From assembly GCA_016000045.1 (NCBI GenBank), contig JAECQY010000007.1, positions 24,554 through 88,553 of the forward strand: a DNA stretch of 64,000 nucleotides. Direction: 5' to 3'. Under the pieces are notes generated by a model. That model made no database searches and was not told the DNA's origin. It was given only the letters and a program-made list of their open reading frames with translations. This DNA comes from Myxococcaceae bacterium. Its GTDB lineage: Bacteria > Myxococcota > UBA727 > JABDBI01. Shown one piece after another: positions 35,110-42,842 of this stretch (positions within the stretch are counted from its first letter, which is position 1; each line of letters opens with the position of its first letter). The translations under genes and the position numbers were made by a program.

Positions 35110-36222
35110 ATGTTTGCATTTTTATTGACCTTGGCCATGGTGAGCCAAATTGAGAGCGTGACTCTGCATGGCTCTTTGATTGAGGTAGAAGCAAACCATT
35201 CCGTTCAGGTTCAAAAAACCGTGCGGAGCAAAGATAAGACCCATAAAAAGCGCCTCATATTCGATCTAAAACCAGCCAAGCTCGGCCCGCAAGTCCCGCG
35301 CACCCTGATTTCGAAACAAAAACAAGTTGCTCAACTTCGAATCGCTCAACACAACCGAGATACCGTTCGAATTGTCAGCGAAGTCAGCGGAAATCCCAAA
35401 CTAAGCCTCAAAGTCAAAGTTTCTCGGCCTGCCTCTAAGGCCAAGCGATCTTTGAGTCTTCCCCAAGAACTATCCGCTCCTGAACCTGCTTCTAGTCAAC
35501 CGGAAAGCACCCCGTTCAAAGCCTTAACGATTGTAATCGATCCCGGTCACGGAGGCGATGATCCAGGAGCCATTGGGCGAAAGGGCCTGCGTGAAAAGGA
35601 CATTACCTTGGCGGTTTCCAAACGACTTAAGCTCTTATTAGAACGCGATTTACCAGGAACTCAAGTGTACCTCACTCGCGAAACCGACAAAACGCTGAGC
35701 CTTCCCGAGCGAACGCAGTTTGCGAACAGCAAAAAAGCCGATCTATTCTTGTCGGTCCATGTCAATGCTTCTCTGAATCGAAGCACGCAAGGAGTCGAAA
35801 CCTACTATCTGAATACCACACACGATCGCTATGCTTTGCGTTTGGCAGCCCGCGAAAACGCCATGACCGAATCCGAAACATCCAATCTGGAATACATCTT
35901 GGCCGACTTAGCCATGAAGTCGAGTGTGAGCGATAGCGTCAAGCTTGGAAATCTGGTGCAGAATAGCCTGTGCACCAACTTAATCAGCCGTTGGAACGAC
36001 ACCAAAAACTTGGGCCTCAAATCAGCCCTTTTCTACGTTCTCATGGGAGCTAAAATGCCTGCTATTTTGATAGAAACGGCATTCATATCCAATAGCACAG
36101 ACGAAAAAAGGCTGAAGCAAGACCCTTACCAACACGCGTTGGCGGAAGGAATCGTCAAAGGCATTCAACGTTTCACCGAAGAAAGAGTCGCACAGATTGA
36201 GTATGCAAAACGATCCTCGTAG
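35110..36222 (+). CDS. N-acetylmuramoyl-L-alanine amidase (AMIN plus Amidase_3)
   Basis: 370 residues with a signal peptide (MFAFLLTLAMVSQIES). Residues ~15-105 look like an AMIN domain, which targets amidases to the septum. The zinc-dependent Amidase_3 domain follows with DPGHGGDDPGAIG (about 145-157), SVHVNAS (about 214-220) and ILIETAFISN (about 318-327) carrying the metal and catalytic residues. It cleaves the peptide from muramic acid in the periplasm during cell separation, as AmiA/B/C do. It overlaps the racemase gene by 20 bases. Confidence 0.93.
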   Translation: MFAFLLTLAMVSQIESVTLHGSLIEVEANHSVQVQKTVRSKDKTHKKRLIFDLKPAKLGPQVPRTLISKQKQVAQLRIAQHNRDTVRIVSEVSGNPKLSLKVKVSRPASKAKRSLSLPQELSAPEPASSQPESTPFKALTIVIDPGHGGDDPGAIGRKGLREKDITLAVSKRLKLLLERDLPGTQVYLTRETDKTLSLPERTQFANSKKADLFLSVHVNASLNRSTQGVETYYLNTTHDRYALRLAARENAMTESETSNLEYILADLAMKSSVSDSVKLGNLVQNSLCTNLISRWNDTKNLGLKSALFYVLMGAKMPAILIETAFISNSTDEKRLKQDPYQHALAEGIVKGIQRFTEERVAQIEYAKRSS

Positions 36223-36988
36223 CATTGGTGTTTTTGATTCGGGCCTGGGCGGACTAACTGTTTTAAGCGCCATTCGAAGAAAATTTCCGAACGAATCGCT
36301 GTTTTATTTGGGCGATACAGCCAGGCTGCCCTATGGAACCAAAAGTCCTGAGACTGTCCTCAAATATGCCTTGGCCTGCGCGAAGGCTTTGATGAAACAG
36401 GCTGAGCTGAAGCTTTTGGTCATCGCCTGCAATACAGCGACTGCCCACGCCTTCTCGGCTCTTCAAGACGAATTAGAAATCCCGGTCGTCGGAGTCATCG
36501 AATCGGGAGTTTCTGAAACGCTTTCGCACGTGCATCTTGATTCGATCGCCATCTTGGCCACCGCTGGAACCATTCGTTCAAAAGCTTACGAACGTGAACT
36601 CAAGAAGCAAAATTTCGAAGGCAGAATCTACCCATTGGCTTGTCCCCTTTTTGTATCGCTGGCAGAAGAAGGCTTAACCGAGGGACCCATTGCTCAGGCC
36701 ATCTCCAAACACTATCTGCGCCAGCTGCCGTACCTCCCCGATGCCGTCATTTTAGGTTGCACCCACTACCCTTTACTCTTACCCACGCTCAAGGCGTCCT
36801 TGCCCCACAAGACGATCTGGATCGACAGCGGTCACGCAACAGCCCATCATCTGAAGTTTAGCCCTTGTCTCCATCAAAGGGGCGAGGCTCGTTATTTCGT
36901 GACCGATGCGCCTGAGCGTTTTCAGAAAGTCGCTTCTCAATTTTTAGGACAATCGATCCCAATTCCGGATTTGATTTCGGTCGATTAA
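36203..36988 (+). CDS. murI: Glutamate racemase
   Basis: ATG 36203 is preferred over the TTG two codons earlier; 261 residues. The two catalytic cysteines lie in ACNTATA (~75) and GCTHYPLLLP (~186), and the N-terminus has the signature GVFDSGLGGLTVL. It makes D-glutamate for peptidoglycan. Overlap with the amidase gene places two cell-wall functions in one transcript. Confidence 0.96.
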   Translation: MQNDPRSIGVFDSGLGGLTVLSAIRRKFPNESLFYLGDTARLPYGTKSPETVLKYALACAKALMKQAELKLLVIACNTATAHAFSALQDELEIPVVGVIESGVSETLSHVHLDSIAILATAGTIRSKAYERELKKQNFEGRIYPLACPLFVSLAEEGLTEGPIAQAISKHYLRQLPYLPDAVILGCTHYPLLLPTLKASLPHKTIWIDSGHATAHHLKFSPCLHQRGEARYFVTDAPERFQKVASQFLGQSIPIPDLISVD

Positions 36989-37000
36989 ACGTATTCAAAA

Positions 37001-37279
37001 ATGCATAGCACACTACACAACATCATTGAAACGGCATTTGAAATCGGAGTGATTATCAATTCACTTTTATTCATACCTCAAATACTCCACTTATTTCGTC
37101 AAAAAAATTCTCATGGGATCTCTCTGGCAACATTTGGCGGATTTACCCTCTTGAACGGATTAACGATTTGTCACGCCGTGATTCGAAATGATGAAATTTT
37201 GCTACTGGGGTCCATTCTCAGCCTGACCTCTTGCACCATCGTTTCCATTTTGATCATTTTCTATCGAACTAAGAACTAA
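37001..37279 (+). CDS. Small PQ-loop (SemiSWEET-like) membrane protein
   Basis: 92 residues with three predicted membrane helices. The PQ motif sits at the end of helix 1 (LLFIPQILHLF) and is followed by NSHGISLATFGGF, the usual loop and helix-2 start of SemiSWEET sugar transporters, which act as dimers. It lies 12 bases after murI. Substrate unknown. Confidence 0.8.
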   Translation: MHSTLHNIIETAFEIGVIINSLLFIPQILHLFRQKNSHGISLATFGGFTLLNGLTICHAVIRNDEILLLGSILSLTSCTIVSILIIFYRTKN

Positions 37280-37322
37280 CGACAACTAGAAACATTTCAG
37301 CGGTTCCCTCGATACTCGCTCC

Positions 37323-38591
37323 ATGAACCGTTTTCTCGTGCTTCTTTGGCTGAGTACCTCTGCAGTCTCAGGAACGTATACTTACCACCCTTCGAACGCT
37401 CTTTTCTTAGGAGCCGGTTTTGATCCTCGTTTTCCAGACCAAGCCTTTGCGAATTGCATTGAGTTTCAAGAACGCGTTCACGTAGATGGCAATAGTGCCA
37501 TTAAAACGGAATATTCGTTAAGTCTCGTGAAAAGCAAACAAGAGCTTTTTGACCGACTCAACATCTCTTCAAGCCTTTCCGCTCGAAGCCTGTTCTTTCA
37601 TCTGAGTGCTGGAGCAAGCTATTTCTCTCAGCACCGACTTCACAGCGACTCCATCACCTGGATGATCTTAGGAAAATCGGAATACGGACGCTATGTGATT
37701 CAAAATCCTCAATTAAATCCATTGGCCAAGCACTTGATTGAGCAGCGCGAATTTGAGCAATTTGCGCGACAATGTGGAACCGAATTTATCCGTCAAGAAC
37801 GTCGAGCCGTGATGGTCGCAGCTATTTTTTCGGTCGAAAACGTCAATCAAGAAGATAGGCGCCGACTCGAGATGCATTTCGAAGCCTCCACATCGGCTCT
37901 ATTTTTTGATGCAAGCTTGAAAACGCGTTACGAGCGCTTTGTTTCCGAAGCTTCTCGACTAAACCGAGTCAATCTTTCTTTTTACGCCATTGGAGGTTCC
38001 GGAATTACCGAGCTTGCTAATTTGGCCATTCATGCCGATGACTTGGAAAACGTTCAAAGAACACTCGAACGATACATGAAAACGCTTGACGAATCCAAAG
38101 CCGTTCCCGTTGAGTACGTCTCTGCTTCGATGGCTTCCTTTGGCTGGCTCGGCGGCACTCCTGCCCTGCTGCACCAAAGAGAGCGCGTGCTGGCCCAGCT
38201 CTATCATCAGCACGAAGAAGCGAATAGCATTCGAACACGCCTGGCACAGATACTGACCCCAAAAGGCGATGGTCCTTCCAAGGTGCTCTCAACGCTCGAG
38301 CATCAGACCTACACAAACCGATATCATGAATACGGGCAGTATCTCAAAGCAATTCTAAAAGCCGCCGATCTCTGTCACGCTTCTTTGGATCAGTGCGAGC
38401 CCTTAAGCTGCCATCTCAGCAAAATCGTATGGCCCATGAACCACCTCTCTCTTTGCGACAAACTTCGACAAAAAGCGCTTCATGGAAATCAAATTGATGA
38501 AGAAGAGCTTGAAGAACTAGAACGTATGAAACTTGCCCCCATTCTTGATCCAAGCACTCAAAAAATTGGAGCCTATAAGCTATGCCGATAA
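37323..38591 (+). CDS. Exported MACPF-like protein
   Basis: 422 residues with a signal peptide (MNRFLVLLWLSTSAVSG). The middle resembles the membrane-attack-complex/perforin fold: a stretch around VKSKQELFDRLNISSSLSARS with Ser/Ala-rich strands, SDSITWMILGK, then an FARQCGTEFI segment in place of the MACPF signature YGTHYI, followed by an alternating strand AVMVAAIFSVENV. The key His of the signature is absent. The C-terminal third is helical, with cysteines. Perforin-like proteins make pores in eukaryotic membranes; activity here is inferred. The stop overlaps the next gene by 10 bases, so a joint function is likely. Confidence 0.5.
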   Translation: MNRFLVLLWLSTSAVSGTYTYHPSNALFLGAGFDPRFPDQAFANCIEFQERVHVDGNSAIKTEYSLSLVKSKQELFDRLNISSSLSARSLFFHLSAGASYFSQHRLHSDSITWMILGKSEYGRYVIQNPQLNPLAKHLIEQREFEQFARQCGTEFIRQERRAVMVAAIFSVENVNQEDRRRLEMHFEASTSALFFDASLKTRYERFVSEASRLNRVNLSFYAIGGSGITELANLAIHADDLENVQRTLERYMKTLDESKAVPVEYVSASMASFGWLGGTPALLHQRERVLAQLYHQHEEANSIRTRLAQILTPKGDGPSKVLSTLEHQTYTNRYHEYGQYLKAILKAADLCHASLDQCEPLSCHLSKIVWPMNHLSLCDKLRQKALHGNQIDEEELEELERMKLAPILDPSTQKIGAYKLCR

Positions 38592-39400
38592 AATGTTCCT
38601 CCCTCCTGTTGGCGACCCTCCTCTCTCTGACTCAAGCCTTCGCCGATGTGTCGTACATGGCTGTCTTGGAACGATGCACAGAGCAAAATTTGGATCCCCA
38701 AGACGCGATCACCAGAAACGCATGGGCTCAGAAATGTTTTCCTCAGCACCAAGAATTCTTTCAATTCTTTGCCCCCAAACGTCCCACTCGCTACGCGCTG
38801 GTTTACAGCCCAGCACAGAACTCTTGGCAGGGCCCGCTGAAACCCGAAAGCGCTTGTGGCGATTGGGAACTCAAAACGTTCTGCATTGCCGCCTGTTATA
38901 CTCCCGATCAACGCCTTCTCTTTGGCCAGGGGTATCTCCCTATTGAAGAGGCCCTGAAAAAAAATATCACGCATATTCAAGTCCTTAGGAAGGGTTCTGA
39001 TTGGCACTCACCTCAATTTGACTTAGTCCCAATCCAATCGTTTAGCCGATCCTGGAAAGAAGCTTGGGAATCCATCCGAATCCTCACAATGATGTCAGGC
39101 GGAATCTTAAAAGTGACCCAAAATCACCCGATTGTGACTCATTTAGGCCAGATCAAAGAAGCCTCGCTCCTTTCCAAGCACGACCGTCTTCTGAAGTTGG
39201 ATGGCACGGAGGACCCCATTGAATCCATCGAAGACAAAGAGTACTTTGGCCGGGTTTACAACGTAGAGCCAGCCAGCTCCGAACCCAACGAAAACATCTT
39301 GGTTGCCCAAGGGTATTTAGTGGGATCGGCCGGTTATCAATACCACCCTGAGTTGCATAAACTGGTAGAGTGTTTCAACACGAGCTCACATCGAAGATAA
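38582..39400 (+). CDS. Exported Hint (hedgehog/intein-type) domain protein
   Basis: 272 residues with a signal peptide (LLLATLLSLTQAFA). From about residue 98 it follows the Hint pattern: C of ACYTPDQRLLFGQGYLPIEE, LKVTQNHPIVT with the conserved T..H pair, a SKHDRLLKLDG turn, RVYNVEPA and AQGYLVGS at the end. Hint domains self-cleave and sometimes attach a ligand. The exposed N-terminal ~95 residues show no known domain. Translational coupling to the MACPF-like gene suggests processing of that protein or a joint toxin. Confidence 0.7.
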   Translation: MPIKCSSLLLATLLSLTQAFADVSYMAVLERCTEQNLDPQDAITRNAWAQKCFPQHQEFFQFFAPKRPTRYALVYSPAQNSWQGPLKPESACGDWELKTFCIAACYTPDQRLLFGQGYLPIEEALKKNITHIQVLRKGSDWHSPQFDLVPIQSFSRSWKEAWESIRILTMMSGGILKVTQNHPIVTHLGQIKEASLLSKHDRLLKLDGTEDPIESIEDKEYFGRVYNVEPASSEPNENILVAQGYLVGSAGYQYHPELHKLVECFNTSSHRR

Positions 39401-39454
39401 ATTTCAGTACGGGATTGAAATTCAGCTCATAAAACGTCAGAGGGTAATCGGAGA

Positions 39455-40513
39455 ATGGATTGCTTTAAGAAAAATCGAACGACCGTCCTACTTGCCGGAA
39501 TTTGGGCGTCTATTGTTTTGGTGCTATGGGCTCTCAGCGAGGTCTTGCTTCCCTTTCTTGTGGCAGTCTTACTCGCTTACGTGTTGGATCCGCTCGTGAG
39601 TCGAATCCGACTACCGCGCTGGAGTGCCGTGTTCATTATTTATTCGGTGCTTGGAATCGGAATTTATCTGTTTTCAACGCTGTTTATACCGGAGCTCTAC
39701 CAAGAATTTTTGAGACTTGCCAAAACGACCAACGAGACCCTTCACTCGCTGCGAGAAACCGACCTCCATCAACTGGCCGCTCAGATCGATTATTATTTAA
39801 GATACTACCAGATCCCGATCAACGACATCAACTTATTGGAAGTACTTCACCAAACGCTGACCGATTTATCCGAATTCATTCGCGCACAATCCAGCAACAT
39901 CGTCATTGAACTTCAACAACTGATTCGAGGCATCCTGCACTTTGTATTTAACTGCACACTTGTGCTGATGATTACAGCCTTTATTCTCGTGGATACCGGA
40001 CGAATTCGACGTTTTGTGGATCGTCTCGTTCAGCCAGAACATCACGCGACACTGAGTGCATTTTTAGCGCGAGTGGATGTTGGATTATCCGGGGTCGTAC
40101 GAGGTCAGCTCATTATTTGCCTCGTCAACGCCCTGCTCACCTTGGCAGGTTTACTGCTGCTAAAAGTCAAATTCTCGCTCATTCTAGCAACATTGGCTGG
40201 CATTTTTTCTTTGGTTCCGATTTTTGGAAGCATTATCAGCACCATCCCGATCGCCTTGGTTGCTTTTTTAACCTCTCCTTTGGCCGCGGTGCTTGCGGTA
40301 GGATGGATCGCTTTGATCCATCTTTTGGAAGCCAATCTTTTGAATCCTAAAATTATGGGCAGTTCCGCTCAAATTCACCCTGTTCTCATTGTCTTAGCTC
40401 TGGTCTCCGGCGAACATTTCTATGGAATCGTAGGGGCTTTATTGGCCGTCCCGATCACCAGCATCTTGATTACGCTATTTCAATACCTGCTCGTGAAAGC
40501 GCATGCCGAATGA
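39455..40513 (+). CDS. AI-2E family (PerM-type) membrane transporter
   Basis: 352 residues with about eight membrane segments: a pair at the N-terminus (residues ~12-75), an amphipathic soluble stretch (~75-140) and a C-terminal bundle with the typical PIFGSIISTIPIALVA and LLEANLLNPKIMGSSAQIHP motifs. Family members export small molecules such as AI-2 or move ions; the substrate cannot be read from sequence. It is convergent with the Fic gene, with 17 bases between them. Confidence 0.9.
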   Translation: MDCFKKNRTTVLLAGIWASIVLVLWALSEVLLPFLVAVLLAYVLDPLVSRIRLPRWSAVFIIYSVLGIGIYLFSTLFIPELYQEFLRLAKTTNETLHSLRETDLHQLAAQIDYYLRYYQIPINDINLLEVLHQTLTDLSEFIRAQSSNIVIELQQLIRGILHFVFNCTLVLMITAFILVDTGRIRRFVDRLVQPEHHATLSAFLARVDVGLSGVVRGQLIICLVNALLTLAGLLLLKVKFSLILATLAGIFSLVPIFGSIISTIPIALVAFLTSPLAAVLAVGWIALIHLLEANLLNPKIMGSSAQIHPVLIVLALVSGEHFYGIVGALLAVPITSILITLFQYLLVKAHAE

Positions 40514-40530
40514 AGCGGATATCGGCTTCG

Positions 40531-41325
40531 CTATTGGACCGATTCTACAAGCTTAAACTGAGAATCCAATCCCGATTCCATGTTGTCTAGAATAAATTCA
40601 CGAAGAGACTCTTTTCCGTCTCGCAGTGCTTCATAGTAGCGCTGTCTCTCGCTGCTGTGAATAATCACCGAATCGTATCCACCTTGCTTCAAAAAGCCAT
40701 TCATAAAAATTCGACCAATTTTTCCGGAACCTTCCGAAAACGGAAATATTTGCATGAATTCAAAGTGGAACATCGCTGCCTGATTAATCGGATGCTGAGC
40801 CCTAAATTCAGAGTCTTTTGTTTGAGAGCACAACGCACGAAGCCTGGACTTGATCTGAGTCGGCGCAAGAAGATCGTGAAAATAGGTTCCATGAAGGGGA
40901 ATGATTTTTCGAAATTGGCCCAGATTCTTCCGACCTACTTTCTCGTACAGCTCATGATGCATGCGTATGACCTCTTCATACTCAATCGTATTCGATTGAT
41001 ACACCTGGTTCTCAGATCGCGTGTTGCCCTTAGAGTGACAGAATGCATGAAAAAGTTTTTGATGATTTTGGATCTCCTGCATCACTCGACTCCGAAACAC
41101 CATCGGGCGAAATTGAGCGGTGAATGCTTGCTGAATATCTTCATGGCTCAACACCTGCCCATCGAGAGCAGAATCGTGAAAAACGTAAGCTCTTGTACAC
41201 AGATCTTGAAATTTATCGGCATACTCAGAAGGCTTTTTTTTCAGCAAATGCTTCAGTTTTTGGACTCTCTCCTCAACCGTGTAAAATCGTTCGCGAACGT
41301 CGAAATCATCAAATTCGAAAAACAT
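40531..41325 (-). CDS. Fic-domain protein with degenerate active site
   Basis: 264 residues. The Fic core is recognisable from YEEVIRMHHELYE onward, but the active-site motif HPFx(D/E)GNGRxxR reads FPFSEGSGKIGR (about residues 193-204). The catalytic His is Phe, the loop Asn is Ser and the first Arg is Lys. The codon TTT is unambiguous in the sequence. The N-terminal inhibitory-helix region reads SALDGQVLSHED, a relaxed form of the S(x)xxE(G/N) motif. Normal Fic enzymes AMPylate proteins; without the His this is probably an inactive or repurposed nucleotide-binding protein. It is the only gene at this spot on the minus strand. Confidence 0.85.
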   Translation of the reverse strand: MFFEFDDFDVRERFYTVEERVQKLKHLLKKKPSEYADKFQDLCTRAYVFHDSALDGQVLSHEDIQQAFTAQFRPMVFRSRVMQEIQNHQKLFHAFCHSKGNTRSENQVYQSNTIEYEEVIRMHHELYEKVGRKNLGQFRKIIPLHGTYFHDLLAPTQIKSRLRALCSQTKDSEFRAQHPINQAAMFHFEFMQIFPFSEGSGKIGRIFMNGFLKQGGYDSVIIHSSERQRYYEALRDGKESLREFILDNMESGLDSQFKLVESVQ

Positions 41326-41559
41326 TTTTTCAATTTAATCGACTTAAGCTCGATCGCGCATCTGACGATTGACCGATACGGGTTGTGAGCCAATTTCGTT
41401 TGTGGGAGGATCTCAAAAACGACAGCAGAAGTCTTTGGCTATCATTCTCAGATTGACGATTTGCGTTTTTTCGCGAGAGCATTTTTAGAAAATAATAGTT
41501 CACTTTTTTAATTTTTAGATGAAAACTTAGTGAATATAATTAATATTATTGGAGATTAA

Positions 41560-41856
41560 TTTTATAAAAATAGACTCATTGGATCATATAGAGTTTGGAA
41601 TAGAAAACCTGAGTTCATCAAAGAACTCAAAATCAAACCAGAGCTACGGTTTTCAAGGGAAGAGTGGAACACTTTAAAATTGGTTGCAGAAGGGTATAGT
41701 GCGAATGAAATTGCAAAACGAGTATTCAGAGCCAAACGAACCATAGAACATCGAATTGAGAAAATTAAGTCGCAGCTAAACTGTTGCTCCAAAAGCGAGC
41801 TTATTCGTTTCGTACAAAAGTTCGAAATACACGAAGAGTACCTCCAATCAAGCTTC
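41560..41856 (+). pseudogene. LuxR/GerE-type helix-turn-helix fragment without a normal start codon
   Basis: An open frame between stops at 41557 and 41854 encodes a typical LuxR DNA-binding domain: FSREEWNTLKLVAEGYSANE, IAKRVFRAKRTIEHRIEKIK, then KSELIRFV. There is no ATG or GTG, and no TTG before the domain; GGAG at 41551 precedes only ATT/ATA-type codons. It may be the end of a gene whose 5' part was lost, or start at a rare codon. The N-terminal ~30 residues are basic and unassigned. Confidence 0.55.
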
Positions 41857-41868
41857 TAAAATTGGACG

Positions 41869-42129
41869 TCATGGACTTAAGCTCACTCGCGAGGACGTGG
41901 CAGTTCTTGCCAGGGCGCGATTGGGGAAAGAGAGACGAATGTGCTGGGTTTGGGGGTGATAATCTCGAATGGTCAAATACCCAGTTTGAAAAAGCAGAGT
42001 CGGCAATTGAAGGTGTTCGACTTCAAAGGACCCGAGCTCATTCAAAGTCAGGCTTGGTTTTCTAAGTCCAAGATTGGATAGTTTTTTTCTTGTTGGTTTT
42101 ATCAACATAGAGATAGTGTCCGGGTTCAA
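41869..42129 (-). pseudogene. Fragment of an AAA-ATPase-like / PDDEXK (DUF1703-type) gene
   Basis: Minus-strand frame with LPTLLFQTGYLTIRDYHPQTQ followed by IRLSFPNRA. This is the conserved block of the AAA-ATPase-like/DUF1703 family (PF09820 with PF08011), where LLFQTGYLTI and FPN are typical. Both ends of the gene are missing: upstream lies IS debris and downstream the LuxR fragment. Such proteins occur in multicopy in host-associated and anaerobic bacteria. Confidence 0.6.
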
Positions 42130-42251
42130 GGCACTTGGATACCTAAGCCTTCTAGAAAATGTTGGGGTGTTTGTAGACCAATCCCATCATTCGAGAGACT
42201 TGAGAGCCAGCTCTTGCATCCCTTGCCATTTCTCCACGTTCGCGGGAATGG
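42118..42251 (-). mobile_element. IS481/IS3-like end and inverted IS-end fragment (mosaic)
   Basis: TGTCCGGGTTCAA and the following bases coding DGIGLQTPQHFLEGLGIQVP match the end of the transposase relic at 54975-55268. Bases about 42205-42251 match the reverse complement of 50341-50385, the end of the other IS. So two elements are spliced here, one of them inverted. Confidence 0.65.
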
Positions 42252-42842
42252 CTGCGGAGCCAAGGGAATGACTTGCTTTTGATGAGGATGGACCAAAACA
42301 CCACACAATACTTCGAGCTGCTTGACACAGCAATTATCCCAGAAAACTTTGGAAGCGGTAAGATTCCAATATCTTGCCCCGCTGGGCAAAAGCGAAGAGG
42401 GTTTTGAAGATGCCTCGCAGGCTTTTGGGAGAGAGCTCATCTAAGCGTTCGCGTAGGGTGGTGCCACAAGGGGGATCTTGGACTCGATACAAGGTCTTGA
42501 GGTTCGAGCGAGTGATTTTTCGGCATTGTTCATCGTATTGGAGCAGAGAGGGAAACTTGAGGTGAAATACAGCCAGACCTACCAGGATGCAATCTAACAA
42601 AGAAGGTTTTTCAGTGGCTTGGTGCTTTTTAGGGGTTGGAAACTGAGTGGAGAAATAGAGATAGCAAGCTTGAATGAGTGCCGAGGGCGATAGTTGCTTT
42701 CGGCCTGGACTAGAAAGCGGTTTCATTCCTTGGGCGGATCACGTTTTGATTTTCTTGGTAATAAGCTCCAAAGTTTACGAAAGTAATTGAGAAGCTCATT
42801 TATTACAGCGCGTCTAAAAGCCATAATTTATTTTGGCGGGAA
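42252..42842 (-). mobile_element. Truncated copy of the DDE-transposase IS
   Basis: Contains the first ~130 codons of the transposase (42334-42726, starting MKPLSSPGRKQLSPSALIQA) and the outer inverted repeat (about 42825-42842, AATTTATTTTGGCGGGAA). An internal deletion joins a distant piece near 42300. Sequence is close to the copy at 50340-51924. The inverted repeat supplies the last codons of the OTU gene that ends at 42814. Confidence 0.8.
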
